From contig NZ_CP132204.1 of the NCBI RefSeq assembly GCF_030718995.1, forward strand, positions 4,278,001 to 4,342,000: DNA of 64,000 bases, in the 5' to 3' direction. Numbering within the stretch: position 1 is the stretch's first letter; the number at the start of each line of letters is the position of its first letter. The notes below the pieces were generated by a model. It made no database searches and was not told the DNA's origin. It saw only the letters and a list, made by a program, of their open reading frames with translations. Of this stretch, positions 43,237 to 52,525 are shown piece by piece. The DNA comes from Arthrobacter oryzae (GTDB taxonomy: Bacteria > Actinomycetota > Actinomycetes > Actinomycetales > Micrococcaceae). The position numbers were made by a program, and so were the translations under genes.

Positions 43237-44037
43237 CTAGAACGGGTTAAGCAGCCGGTCCACGAATTGCCGGGTGCGCTCCTCCCGCGGGTCGCGCAGC
43301 ACGGTATCGGGATGACCGCGCTCAACGACCACGCCGCCGTCCATGAAGATGACTTCGTCGGCCACCTGACGGGCGAACGCCAGCTCATGGGTGACCACCA
43401 CCATGGTCCAGCCTTCGTCCGCCAGCTCCTTGATCACGGTCAGGACGTCACCCACCAGCTCAGGGTCCAGGGCCGACGTCGGCTCGTCAAAAAGCAGGAG
43501 CTGCGGCCGAAGGGCGAGCGCACGCACGATGCCGACACGCTGCTGCTGCCCGCCGGAGAGCTCGAACGGGTAGCTCTTCTCCTTGGCTGACAGTCCGACG
43601 CGGGCCAGAAGGCCCCTGGCTTCTGCGATTGCCTCCGCTTTGGGCCGTTTCTGCACCTGCACGGGGCCTTCGATGATGTTCTCAAGGACGGTCTTGTGCG
43701 GAAAGAGGTTGTAGTGCTGGAACACCATGGCGCTGCGGTCCCTTAAGGCGGCGAGCTGCTTCTTGGTCACCGGGGCGGAAAAGTCGACGGCGAGCTGGCC
43801 CGCAAAGTCCACCACGCCGTCGTCGGGTATTTCGAGTCCGTTGAGGCACCGCAGGACCGTCGTCTTGCCGGATCCTGAGGGCCCGATCAGGGCCACAACT
43901 TCGCCCCGGCGGACGTCCACGTCCACGGATTTCAGCACTTCATGGCTGCGGAAGGCCTTACGCAGCCCGCGCACGGTGAGCAGCGCGGCGTCACCCGGGA
44001 GCGCTGGTCCAGTGGGCGAGGGTTCAGTGGGCGACAT
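43237..44037 (-). CDS. Amino-acid ABC transporter ATP-binding protein
   Basis: A 266-residue ATPase of the polar amino-acid family. Walker A GPSGSGKTTVLR, signature LSGGQQQRVGIVRAL, Walker B LLLFDEPTSALDPEL and the switch His in VVVTHELAFAR are all intact. It overlaps the permease gene by 14 bp (44024-44037). With the permease and binding protein it forms one transporter; the order on the transcript is binding protein, permease, ATPase. Specificity cannot be told from the sequence. Confidence 0.95.
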   Translation of the reverse strand: MSPTEPSPTGPALPGDAALLTVRGLRKAFRSHEVLKSVDVDVRRGEVVALIGPSGSGKTTVLRCLNGLEIPDDGVVDFAGQLAVDFSAPVTKKQLAALRDRSAMVFQHYNLFPHKTVLENIIEGPVQVQKRPKAEAIAEARGLLARVGLSAKEKSYPFELSGGQQQRVGIVRALALRPQLLLFDEPTSALDPELVGDVLTVIKELADEGWTMVVVTHELAFARQVADEVIFMDGGVVVERGHPDTVLRDPREERTRQFVDRLLNPF

Positions 44038-44689
44038 AGCGGTCCAATCTCTTTTCCAGGACGGACTGCCCGCCGGCGAGGACCAGGCAGATGATCCAGT
44101 AGATCACCGCTGCCTCCAGGTACAGGAGCATGAATTCCTGGCTGAAGGCCGCCACCTGCTGCGCCTGGCGGAACAGCTCGGTGACGAGGATCAGGGACGC
44201 GAGCGATGTGTCTTTGACCAGGCTGATGAACGTGTTGGACAGGGGCGGGACCGAGACGCGCGCGGCCTGCGGCAGGATGATCCGGACCAGCGACTGGCGG
44301 CGGGACATGCCGATCGTGTGGCCGGCTTCCCACTGTCCTTTGGGAACGGACAGGATGGCCGCCCGGATGACCTCTGCTGCGTAGCCGCCCACATTCAGGG
44401 AGAAGGCGATGATGGCACTGGGCCACGGGCTGATGGTGACTCCCACAGACGGAAGCCCGTAGAAAATGACGAACAGCTGCACCAGCAGTGGTGTGCCTCG
44501 GATGACGGAAATGTACATTCGCGCAATGGCGGAAAAGACGGGGTTCCGGCTGAGCCGCATCAGCGCGATCAGCAGGGCCAGCAGCAGTCCGAGGCCGAAA
44601 GACGCCAAGGCCAGCGGAATCGTGCCGGAAACGGCGCCGATGAGGATGGGCCCCAGTGAGCTCCAGACGAGGTCCCAGTTGATAGTCAT
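44024..44689 (-). CDS. Amino-acid ABC transporter permease
   Basis: A 221-residue membrane subunit with about five helices and the EAA-type loop EAGHTIGMSRRQSLVRIILPQ that contacts the ATPase. The family pattern RGTPLLVQLFVIFYGLP is present. A single permease implies a homodimer. It lies 36 bp downstream of the binding-protein gene and overlaps the ATPase gene. Confidence 0.94.
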   Translation of the reverse strand: MTINWDLVWSSLGPILIGAVSGTIPLALASFGLGLLLALLIALMRLSRNPVFSAIARMYISVIRGTPLLVQLFVIFYGLPSVGVTISPWPSAIIAFSLNVGGYAAEVIRAAILSVPKGQWEAGHTIGMSRRQSLVRIILPQAARVSVPPLSNTFISLVKDTSLASLILVTELFRQAQQVAAFSQEFMLLYLEAAVIYWIICLVLAGGQSVLEKRLDRYVAH

Positions 44690-44725
44690 GCTCTGAAGCT
44701 GCGTCCGCCGCCGGCCTCCGATCCG

Positions 44726-45547
44726 CTACTTCGTGACGTCAGCGTCGAAGTACTTCTGGGAGATTTTGGCCAGGGTGCCGTCGGCCTGCAGCTCCCCGAG
44801 GGCCGTGTTCACGGCCTCGGCCAGGCTGGTCGATCCCTTGCGGAAGGCAAGGGCGCTGAGCGACTTGTCCGTCGTCTCGGCGGCGATCTTGATGTCGCTG
44901 TCCTTCGCGGTCTTCTGATAGTCGAGGTAGGTCAGTTTGTCGTTGATGGTGGCGTCCACCCGCCCCTGCTTGAGCAGGGTTACGGCCTGCGCCCAGCCCT
45001 CCACGGCCTCTACGTTGGCTCCGCTCTCCTGCGCCAGCTTGTACCAGTTGCTGGTCAGGGACTGCGCGGTGGTCTTGCCCTTGAGGCCCTCGAAGGAGCT
45101 GACGCTGCTGTCGTCAGCCTTGGTGACGATGACGCCGGTGCTCACCGTGTACGGCTCGGAGAATTCGTACTTCGCCTTGCGTTCGTCGGTGATCGAGACC
45201 TGGTTGGCCACGACGTCGAACCTCTTGGCCTCCAGGCCGGCGAAGATGGCATCGAACTGGGTTTCCTGGAAGGAGGGTTTCACCCCGAGCTTCCCGGCGA
45301 CGGCGGTGATGATCTCGACGTCGTATCCGGTCAGTTCGCCGCTGCCGTCGGCGTGGAAGGAGAAGGGTTTGTACGTGCCCTCCGTGCCGATCTTGAGCTC
45401 GCCTGCGCTCTTGACGTCGGCGAGGGAGGTGTCGGCTCCTCCGGCCGGCGCCGAACCGGACGGCGTGGTGGACCCGGACCCGCAGCCGGCCAGGGCGAGT
45501 GCTGCGGCGGCGATGAGGCCGAATGCGGAAAGACGTGTGCGCTTCAT
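44726..45547 (-). CDS. Amino-acid ABC transporter substrate-binding lipoprotein
   Basis: A 273-residue family 3 solute-binding protein. Signal and lipobox: FGLIAAAALALAGCGSGS (Cys near residue 21). Mature features: LKIGTEGTYKPFSFH, GYDVEIITAVAGKLG, FDAIFAGLEAKRFDVVANQV and the closing LAKISQKYFDADVTK. Opposite-charge contact residues of amino-acid binders are present, but ligand identity is unknown. Start ATG 45547 (MKRTRLSAFG) puts the lipobox at a normal distance; the frame upstream to 45595 is not signal-like. First gene of the transporter operon. Confidence 0.94.
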   Translation of the reverse strand: MKRTRLSAFGLIAAAALALAGCGSGSTTPSGSAPAGGADTSLADVKSAGELKIGTEGTYKPFSFHADGSGELTGYDVEIITAVAGKLGVKPSFQETQFDAIFAGLEAKRFDVVANQVSITDERKAKYEFSEPYTVSTGVIVTKADDSSVSSFEGLKGKTTAQSLTSNWYKLAQESGANVEAVEGWAQAVTLLKQGRVDATINDKLTYLDYQKTAKDSDIKIAAETTDKSLSALAFRKGSTSLAEAVNTALGELQADGTLAKISQKYFDADVTK

Positions 45548-45810
45548 GTTGAACCTTCGTCCTCTAGGCGGAAGGGCTCGCCAGCTGCACCGCACGCCGG
45601 CAGTCCACTTCAGACGATAGCAAGTTCCGGCTTCGGGGAATACGGGGAGTGGATTCCTCCCGTCCCGGACATGCGCTGCCGCCAGTTGCCGAATTCATGA
45701 ATTCCTTAACCTACTTTCCGGTAAGGGTTATGCCTGTACAGCGCAGCGGCTAGCCTGTCATAGACGCCGGGGGGAGGTTCCCGGCTGGAGGCTACAAAGG
45801 ACCAGCGAAA

Positions 45811-46107
45811 ATGCCAAGCACAGTGACCTTTTCGGTGACAACCATGCCCAGGAGCGGCTCAGAGGGCCGCTTCCGGGAAATCGTCCGGAACCTGCGGACG
45901 GACGAACTTGAGGACTGCTTCCTGACGGTCTTCCACGTCGGCGATTCATACGCCCTGCTCAGCGGTGAAGCCATCCACAGCGCGCACACCGCCACCAACG
46001 ATGCCCTGCGTTCGTACCTCCTGGGCCGCCTCGCGGGCAACGGCGTCGGCCTGGACTTCGACGTGAGGATCGACCGGGACTCAGAAGCGGCCCGCTCCCG
46101 TTCGTGA
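45811..46107 (+). CDS. Hypothetical protein
   Basis: A 98-residue protein (MPSTVTFSVTTMPRSGSEGR) with a mixed alpha/beta pattern and no export signal. Family not recognised. GGACCAGCG precedes the ATG weakly. It is followed by a remnant of a VOC gene rather than by a linked functional gene. Confidence 0.55.
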   Translation: MPSTVTFSVTTMPRSGSEGRFREIVRNLRTDELEDCFLTVFHVGDSYALLSGEAIHSAHTATNDALRSYLLGRLAGNGVGLDFDVRIDRDSEAARSRS

Positions 46108-46161
46108 CCCGCACGGGACGCCTGGGGCCCGCGGCGCGGGGCATCCCGAAAGAGCTTTGGC

Positions 46162-46308
46162 GTGGAGCTGTCATTGACCCTGCTGGCCCTTGCCCACGCT
46201 GACCGCTGCGTTGAGGCCGGGGCCACGCTTGCGGGGGTGTTCGACGGCGAGGGCGGCTGGCACATCTCGATGCTCGACCCCGAGGGAACCGAGTTCTGCA
46301 TCCAGTGA
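46162..46308 (+). pseudogene. C-terminal remnant of a VOC family gene
   Basis: In one frame the sequence reads VELSLTLLALAHADRCVEAG, then ATLAGVFDGEGGWHISMLD and PEGTEFCIQ before a stop. This is the closing motif of a glyoxalase-like (VOC) protein (xxMLDPEGTEF). The N-terminal half is absent; upstream codons show no resemblance. The rest of the 46108-46419 gap holds nothing recognisable. Confidence 0.6.
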
Positions 46309-46419
46309 CAACTCGTCTGCTGTCTCATCCCGAGGTGGATGCCGGGCGGTTCCTGGGCTGAGGTCATGGGACCGCCAATGGGCCCTGTGCAACGCACTGA
46401 GCTGGATCCATACTGAAGT

Positions 46420-46818
46420 ATGAGCGAGGCCGATGACTTCATAGGCTGGATAAATTCTTCGCTGCGCCAGGCGGAAGTCGCGCTTCATGACGGCGACTCG
46501 GCGCCGCGCCGGGCGCTTTGGTCACGGCAGGAGCCTGTGAGCATCCTGGGCGCGTGGCGGAATGCGTTTGGGCAGCAGGAGGTGGACGACGCCTTCGCCA
46601 TCCTTGAGAAGGCCTTCTCCAACTGCACGTCCTACACATTCGAACTCCAGGCCTACGACGTCGTCGGTGACATGGCCTATACCGCCGGCCTGGAGCATAT
46701 CTCGACCTCCGTCGACGGTCAGCCGCGCAGTTACACCCTGCGCGTCACCCAGGTCTATCGCCGCGAAGACGGCGAGTGGAGGGTGGCGCATCGGCACGCC
46801 GACACCGTGGCCGAGTGA
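46420..46818 (+). CDS. SnoaL/NTF2-like family protein
   Basis: A 132-residue protein with the NTF2-like cone fold: WINSSLRQAEVALHDGDSAP at the start, WRNAFGQQEVDDAF, a middle strand YDVVGDMAYTAGLEHIS and the closing LRVTQVYRREDGEWRVAHRH. Such proteins include isomerases and many unknowns. No motif points to a particular reaction. Confidence 0.82.
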   Translation: MSEADDFIGWINSSLRQAEVALHDGDSAPRRALWSRQEPVSILGAWRNAFGQQEVDDAFAILEKAFSNCTSYTFELQAYDVVGDMAYTAGLEHISTSVDGQPRSYTLRVTQVYRREDGEWRVAHRHADTVAE

Positions 46819-46890
46819 CGCCGACGTGTCTCTTTGCTGCCTTGGACCGCTGCCTGCACACAGGGTGGGGAGAAGGCTGTGACCGGAGGA

Positions 46891-47403
46891 ATGAGGTATA
46901 GCGGCCCGCACTGGCGGCGAGTTATGGCTGCCCTCGCCAGCAACGACACGCGGACCGCTTACGCCCGGATAGTGCTCGGTGCCCAACTCCCCGAAGCGGT
47001 CGCTGGCCTAAAGGACCACCGACGAAACCGTGCCGTCGACGCCCTACTGGAGTCCGGGCTCGTTGACCGGAACGCCGCCGGCGAACTGGTGGCGTCCGAG
47101 GCGGTCTTCCGTGACCTTCTCAGGCAGCAACCCCGGCGGCAGCCGCAGGAGGGCGTGGCCCGGTTCATGCGCTTGGGCAGGATCGAGAGGTATCCGGCCA
47201 ACAAGACGGAGCGACGGGAGCTCCTGGCCTGGATCGTCAGTGATGCCATCAAAGCCGACGAGGACCTCACGGAAAAGCAGGTCAATGAACGGCTACTCAG
47301 CTATACCGACGACGTCGTGTTGCTTCGTCGCTACCTGGTCGACTTCGGCCTGCTGGAACGGACCCGCTCGGGGTCCTCCTATTCCCGGCCGAAAGAGATG
47401 TAG
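46891..47403 (+). CDS. DUF2087 domain protein with N-terminal winged-helix-like region
   Basis: A protein of about 170 residues. The C-terminal half is a clear DUF2087 domain: MRLGRIERYPANKTERRELL, VNERLLSYTDDVVLLRRYLV and DFGLLERTRSGSSY. The N-terminal half (RRVMAALASNDTRTAYARIV, AVDALLESGLVDRN) reads like a winged helix, so it may be a regulator. The start is uncertain: ATG 46891 sits directly after GGAGGA; GTG 46879 or ATG 46924 are alternatives. Confidence 0.85.
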   Translation: MRYSGPHWRRVMAALASNDTRTAYARIVLGAQLPEAVAGLKDHRRNRAVDALLESGLVDRNAAGELVASEAVFRDLLRQQPRRQPQEGVARFMRLGRIERYPANKTERRELLAWIVSDAIKADEDLTEKQVNERLLSYTDDVVLLRRYLVDFGLLERTRSGSSYSRPKEM

Positions 47404-47481
47404 TGCCCCTTGCGGCCGGAGGAACCGCCGTTTCCAGCAACTGCATCAAAGAATGTCAGAGCCCCCTGAGATGCTGTGGGT

Positions 47482-49092
47482 ATGGACAGCAGCACAGCTT
47501 GGAGTGCGGAGAGCAGGGAGGCCATGGCGGCCCTCTCCGAGTCCGCTGCCGTGCTGGCGGGGTTTCTTGGCGCCGGCCGGCACAAGGCTGAAGTGCCCGA
47601 CGGCGGCCTGCCGCCGGTTGCCGATCCGCTGCGGGGTCTAGCGGATGACTGCCTGGACGCCCTGGCCGAATTGGCACGGCACGAAGCCCGGACCGCCGCC
47701 CTGAAGGTGAGGCTGACTGCCGAATTCGTGGAGGCCAACAGGTCGTTGGCATCACCGGCGGCATCCCCGCAGGACAGCACCGCCCAGGAAATGGCCACCG
47801 TTGCCGAGGTCGCCTGCGTCCTGACCGTCAGCGAACGCACCGCCGGTGCCCTCGTGTCCGATTCCCTGGCACTGACAACGAACCTGCCGCTGACGCTGGC
47901 GGCACTGCAGGCCGGGACCATCTCCTGGCAGCACGCCCGGATCGTGGTCGATGAAACCGTTGGCCTGGACCGGGCGGGGGCGGCTGCGCTGGAAGCGCAC
48001 TTCCTGGACCCCGATGCCCCAAACCCTGCCCGCGGGTGCCCTGCCGGGGACCTCGTCCCGGGCCGCTTCCGTGCCAAAGCCCGCACCTGGCGGGAACGCC
48101 ACCACCCGGTCAGCATCGAAACGCGTCACGCGAACCGCGCCAGGGACCGGCGGGTCGAGTTAACCCCGGACCGTGACGGCATGGCCTGGCTCTCCGCCTA
48201 CCTCCCGGCCGACACCGCCGCGGGGATCTGGGAACGGGCCACCGCCGCTGCCCGGGCCCTTCAAAGCCCGGACGAAGCCCGGACCCTCACCCAGCTCCGC
48301 GCCGACATCGCCGCCACCTGGCTGCTCACCGACACCACCGGCGTCACAGGCACCTCCGGCAGGGCCGGCGGCGGAACAGGCTTAGGCGGGGTTGTGACCG
48401 GGGGTGTCCCGACCCCGAGGGCGCAGGTCCTGATCACCGTCCCGGTGCTGTCCCTCCTGGGTGCCACGGATGAACCAGCCATGCTGGACGGCTACGGGCC
48501 GATCCCAACATCCATGGCCCGCCGGCTGATCGCCGACGGCGCCGACTCCTTCTACCGCGTCCTGATTGACCCACGTGACGGGGCACCTTTGGAAATCGGA
48601 CGGACAAGCTACCGCGTCACCAGGGCCCAGCGGCAATGGCTTCGACTCCGCGACGGGAAATGTCCCTTCCCCGGCTGCAACAACCACTCACTGGACAACG
48701 AAGCGGACCACCTCCTGGCCTGGGCAGACGGAGGCACCACCGGCATCACCAACCTAGGCCAACCCTGCCCCCGACACCACCGGCTGAAACACAGCTCCGC
48801 CTGGACACCAACCGGAGCCAGCAAGGACAACCCGCCAGGGTGGACCTCGCCGTCAAGCCGGCTCTACCCCAGCGAGCACCAGGACTGGGAACCGCCCCGC
48901 TGGCCACACGACGTTCTGGCCGCGGAAGAACCGTGCCCGGATTCCGAACCGGAACCGCCCCCGGACCCTTTCCCGGACTGGCACCTTTTCTTACCGGGGC
49001 ATCGATTTCCCTCCGCGGACGTTGACGGCCCGCCCTGGCCGGCACCCCTGGACGACTTCCTCCCGGAAGCGTTCATGCTTCAAGGAGTCTGA
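47482..49092 (+). CDS. DUF222/13E12 family HNH endonuclease-like protein
   Basis: A protein of about 536 residues of the large actinobacterial DUF222 family. The N-terminal DUF222 helical region (LAELARHEARTAALKVRLTA) is followed by TPDRDGMAWLSAYLPADTAA and an HNH zinc-finger nuclease module near residue 395: CPFPGCNNHSLDNEADHLL, then GGTTGITNLGQPCPRHH. The Cys, His and Asn residues expected for HNH are intact. Such genes occur in many copies in Arthrobacter and mycobacteria, sometimes with mobile introns; function is unproven. The tail is Pro-rich. Confidence 0.88.
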   Translation: MDSSTAWSAESREAMAALSESAAVLAGFLGAGRHKAEVPDGGLPPVADPLRGLADDCLDALAELARHEARTAALKVRLTAEFVEANRSLASPAASPQDSTAQEMATVAEVACVLTVSERTAGALVSDSLALTTNLPLTLAALQAGTISWQHARIVVDETVGLDRAGAAALEAHFLDPDAPNPARGCPAGDLVPGRFRAKARTWRERHHPVSIETRHANRARDRRVELTPDRDGMAWLSAYLPADTAAGIWERATAAARALQSPDEARTLTQLRADIAATWLLTDTTGVTGTSGRAGGGTGLGGVVTGGVPTPRAQVLITVPVLSLLGATDEPAMLDGYGPIPTSMARRLIADGADSFYRVLIDPRDGAPLEIGRTSYRVTRAQRQWLRLRDGKCPFPGCNNHSLDNEADHLLAWADGGTTGITNLGQPCPRHHRLKHSSAWTPTGASKDNPPGWTSPSSRLYPSEHQDWEPPRWPHDVLAAEEPCPDSEPEPPPDPFPDWHLFLPGHRFPSADVDGPPWPAPLDDFLPEAFMLQGV

Positions 49093-49207
49093 TCATTACA
49101 CAGATGTTCAAAAAGGCTGGGCGCAGGGCAATCAGTATCGCCACCGCAGGGCGAATCGAACGCGGTCCGGGACCATCCCCAGCGCGATCCTGACACGAGA
49201 ATTAATA

Positions 49208-49247
49208 AACTCAACCCTCCCGCGCGCGTGCGTGAGAGGGCTGAGTT
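49208..49247 (-). terminator. Hairpin after nrdF
   Basis: AACTCA-A-CCCTC pairs with GAGGG-C-TGAGTT, enclosing a CG-rich loop. It lies just after the minus-strand nrdF stop and ends the nrd transcript. Confidence 0.6.
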
Positions 49248-49269
49248 GACGATGGATGGACTGAGAAGA

Positions 49270-50244
49270 CTAGAAGTCCCAGTCCTCGTCCTCGGTGTTG
49301 ACGGCCTTGCCGATCACATACGACGAACCCGACCCCGAGAAGAAGTCGTGGTTCTCATCAGCGTTCGGCGACAGGGCCGAGAGGATGGCCGGGTTCACGT
49401 CGGTGACGGAAGCCGGGAACATGGCCTCGTAGCCCAGGTTCATCAGCGCCTTGTTGGCGTTGTAGTGCAGGAACTTCTTGACGTCCTCGGCGAGGCCGAC
49501 GGAGTCGTAGAGGTCATGCGTGTACTGGACTTCGTTCTCGTACAGCTCGAAGAGCAGTTCGAAGGTGTAGTCCTTGATCTCCTGGCGCTTCTCCTCGGAG
49601 ACCTTCTCCAGGCCCTTCTGGAACTTGTAGCCGATGTAGTAGCCGTGCACGGCCTCATCGCGGATGATCAGGCGGATCAGGTCGGCCGTGTTCGTCAGCT
49701 TGGCCCGTGAGGACCAGTACATCGGCAGGTAGAAGCCCGAGTAGAACAGGAAGCTCTCCAGCAGCGTGGATGCCACCTTGCGCTTCAGCGGGTCGTCGCC
49801 CTGGTAGTAGTCCATGACGATCTGGGCCTTCTTCTGAAGGTTCTCGTTCTCGGTGGACCAGCGGAACGCCTCGTCGATCTCCTTGGTGGAGGCCAGCGTG
49901 GAGAAGATGGAGGAGTAGCTCTTGGCGTGCACGGACTCCATGAACGCAATGTTCGTATAGACGGCTTCCTCGTGCGGGGTGAGGGCGTCCGGAATCAGCG
50001 AGACGGCGCCAACGGTGCCCTGGATGGTGTCCAGCAGGGTCAGGCCCGTGAACACGCGCATGGTGAGCTGCTGCTCATCCGGCGTCAGCGTCGCCCACGA
50101 CTGGACGTCGTTGGACAGCGGCACCTTCTCCGGCAGCCAGAAGTTGTTGACGAGGCGGTTCCAGACATCCACGTCCTTGTCGTCCTGGATGCGGTTCCAG
50201 TTGATGGCCTCGACGTGGCTAAGCAGCTTGACCTTTTCGGTCAT
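49270..50244 (-). CDS. nrdF: Ribonucleotide reductase class Ib, beta subunit NrdF
   Basis: Holds the di-metal (Mn or Fe) tyrosyl radical cofactor. The 324-residue protein has the metal-ligand helices: TGLTLLDTIQGT, EAVYTNIAFMESVHAKSYSS (Glu and His ligands), YLPMYWSSRAK and LIIRDEAVHGYYIGY. It lacks the longer N-terminus of class Ia NrdB. A gap of 91 bp with a strong hairpin separates it from nrdE, so its level may be set separately. Confidence 0.96.
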   Translation of the reverse strand: MTEKVKLLSHVEAINWNRIQDDKDVDVWNRLVNNFWLPEKVPLSNDVQSWATLTPDEQQLTMRVFTGLTLLDTIQGTVGAVSLIPDALTPHEEAVYTNIAFMESVHAKSYSSIFSTLASTKEIDEAFRWSTENENLQKKAQIVMDYYQGDDPLKRKVASTLLESFLFYSGFYLPMYWSSRAKLTNTADLIRLIIRDEAVHGYYIGYKFQKGLEKVSEEKRQEIKDYTFELLFELYENEVQYTHDLYDSVGLAEDVKKFLHYNANKALMNLGYEAMFPASVTDVNPAILSALSPNADENHDFFSGSGSSYVIGKAVNTEDEDWDF

Positions 50245-50283
50245 GTCATCCCCTCAATGTTGGGTTGGTTCTTTAGTTAAAGC

Positions 50284-50315
50284 GTACGACGGCGGGCGGG
50301 CGCCCGCCGTCGTAC
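50284..50315 (-). terminator. Hairpin inside the nrd operon, between nrdE and nrdF
   Basis: GTACGACGGCGGGCG and CGCCCGCCGTCGTAC make a perfect 15-bp stem with a GG loop. Because it sits between cotranscribed genes it may act as an attenuator, a processing or stability site, or mean that nrdF has its own promoter. Its outer stem resembles those at 12765 and 61758. Confidence 0.7.
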
Positions 50316-50335
50316 TGTCACGTTTTAGTTGAAGA

Positions 50336-52525
50336 TCAAAGCATGCAGCTGACGCAGCCCTCTACCTCGGTCCCTTCCAGCGCGAGCTGGCGGAGACGGA
50401 TGTAGTAGATGGTCTTGATGCCCTTCTTCCAGGCGTAGATCTGGGCCTTGTTGATGTCGCGCGTGGTGGCGGTGTCCTTGAAGAACAGCGTCAGGGACAG
50501 GCCCTGGTCCACGTGCTGCGTGGCTGCGGCGTAGGTGTCGATGACCTTCTCGTAGCCGATCTCGTACGCGTCCTGGTAGTACTCCAGGTTGTCGTTCGTC
50601 AGGTACGGCGCCGGGTAGTACACGCGGCCCAGCTTGCCTTCCTTGCGGATCTCGATCTTCGACGCCACCGGGTGGATCGAGGAGGTGGAGTTGTTGATGT
50701 AGGAGATCGAGCCGGTCGGCGGGACGGCCTGCAGGTTCTGGTTGTAAATGCCGTGCTCCATGACGGAAGCTTTCAGCTCGCGCCAGTCATCCTGGGTGGG
50801 GATGTGGATGTTCTTGAACAGCTCCGCAACCTTCTCGGTCTGCGGCACCCACTCCTGCTCCGTGTACTTGTCGAAGAACTCACCCGAGGCGTACTTGGAC
50901 TTTTCGAAGCCGCCGAACGTCTGGCCGGTCTGGATGGCCAGCTTGTTGGAGGCGCGGACGGCGTGGAACACCACCGAGTAGAAGTAGATGTTGGTGAAGT
51001 CCAGGCCCTCTTCGGAACCGTAGTGGACCCGCTCGCGGGCCAGGTAGCCGTGCAGGTTCATCTGGCCGAGGCCGATCGCGTGGCTCTGGTCGTTGCCGCG
51101 GGCGATGGACGGCACCGAGGTGATGTTGGACATGTCGGACACAGCCGACAGCGAGCGGATGGCCGTCTCGATGGTCAGGCCGAAGTCCGGCGAGTCCATG
51201 GTTTTCGCGATGTTCAGCGAGCCCAGGTTGCAGGAGATGTCCTTGCCGGTCTGGTCGTAGGACAGGTCATCGTGGTACGTGGTGGGCTGCGAAACCTGGA
51301 GGATCTCGGAGCACAGGTTGGACATGATGATCTTGCCGTCGATCGGGTTTTCCCGGTTCACGGTGTCCTCGAACATGATGTACGGGTAGCCGGATTCGAA
51401 CTGGATCTCGGCGAGGGTCTGGAAGAACTCGCGCGCCTTGATCTTGGTCTTCTTGATCCGGGAATCGTCCACCATCTCGTAGTACTTCTCGGTGACCGAG
51501 ACGTCGGAGAACGGCATGCCGTAGACGCGCTCGACGTCGTACGGGGAGAACAGGTACATGTCCTCGTCCCGCTTGGCCAGCTCGAAGGTGATGTCCGGGA
51601 TGACGACGCCGAGCGAGAGGGTCTTGATGCGGATCTTCTCGTCCGCGTTCTCGCGCTTGGTGTCCAGGAACCGGTAGATGTCCGGGTGGTGGGCGTGCAG
51701 GTACACGGCACCGGCACCCTGGCGGGCACCGAGCTGGTTGGCGTAGGAGAAGCTGTCCTCGAGGAGCTTCATCACGGGGATGACGCCCGAGGACTGGTTC
51801 TCGATCTGCTTGATCGGGGCGCCGACTTCGCGGATGTTGGTCAGCGCGAATGCCACACCGCCGCCGCGCTTGGACAGCTGCAGGGCGGAGTTGATGGAAC
51901 GGCCGATCGACTCCATGTTGTCTTCGATGCGGAGCAGGAAGCAGGAGACCAGCTCGCCGCGCTGCTTCTTGCCGGCGTTCAGGAACGTGGGCGTGGCCGG
52001 CTGGAAGCGGCCCTCGATGATCTCATCCACCATCTGCAGGGCCAGCTGCTCGTCGCCGCGGGCCAGGTGCAGGGCAACCATGCACACGCGGTCCTCGTAG
52101 CGCTCCAGGAACCGCTTGCCGTCGAACGTCTTCAGCGTGTAGGACGTGTAGAACTTGAAGGCGCCCAGGAAGGTCTCGAAGCGGAACTTCTTCTTGTACG
52201 CCCGGTTGAAGAGCTCGCGGATGAAGTTCATCGTGTACTGGTCGAGGGTCTCGCGCTCGTAGTACTGGTTCTTCACCAGGTAGTCGAGCTTCTCTTCCAG
52301 GTCGTGGAAGAACACGGTGTTGTTGTTTACGTGCTGCAGGAAGTACTGGTGCGCGGCCTCGCGGTCCGCTTCGAACTGGATTTCACCGTTCGGTCCGTAC
52401 AGGTTCAGCATGGCGTTCAGCTCGTGGTAGCCCAGCCCCTTGTAGGCGGCGGGCAGTGCGGGCTTCTCTGCGGCCTTCTCGACGGCGGGCATGGTTACTT
52501 CTGTGTCTGCGACAGTAGTGTCCAA
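50336..52525 (-). CDS. nrdE: Ribonucleotide reductase class Ib, alpha subunit NrdE
   Basis: Catalytic subunit reducing ribonucleoside diphosphates to deoxy forms. The 729-residue protein shows the radical-site and active-site blocks ATPTFLNAGKKQRGELVSCF, NLCSEILQVSQPTTYHDD, SCNLGSLNIAKTMDSP and the C-terminal redox pair CVSCML that NrdH recycles. Two starts are possible: TTG at 52525 (overlapping nrdI by 31 bp) or ATG at 52492 (MPAVEKAAEKP), which is 2 bp after the nrdI stop. Full length for class Ib. Confidence 0.96.
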   Translation of the reverse strand: MDTTVADTEVTMPAVEKAAEKPALPAAYKGLGYHELNAMLNLYGPNGEIQFEADREAAHQYFLQHVNNNTVFFHDLEEKLDYLVKNQYYERETLDQYTMNFIRELFNRAYKKKFRFETFLGAFKFYTSYTLKTFDGKRFLERYEDRVCMVALHLARGDEQLALQMVDEIIEGRFQPATPTFLNAGKKQRGELVSCFLLRIEDNMESIGRSINSALQLSKRGGGVAFALTNIREVGAPIKQIENQSSGVIPVMKLLEDSFSYANQLGARQGAGAVYLHAHHPDIYRFLDTKRENADEKIRIKTLSLGVVIPDITFELAKRDEDMYLFSPYDVERVYGMPFSDVSVTEKYYEMVDDSRIKKTKIKAREFFQTLAEIQFESGYPYIMFEDTVNRENPIDGKIIMSNLCSEILQVSQPTTYHDDLSYDQTGKDISCNLGSLNIAKTMDSPDFGLTIETAIRSLSAVSDMSNITSVPSIARGNDQSHAIGLGQMNLHGYLARERVHYGSEEGLDFTNIYFYSVVFHAVRASNKLAIQTGQTFGGFEKSKYASGEFFDKYTEQEWVPQTEKVAELFKNIHIPTQDDWRELKASVMEHGIYNQNLQAVPPTGSISYINNSTSSIHPVASKIEIRKEGKLGRVYYPAPYLTNDNLEYYQDAYEIGYEKVIDTYAAATQHVDQGLSLTLFFKDTATTRDINKAQIYAWKKGIKTIYYIRLRQLALEGTEVEGCVSCML

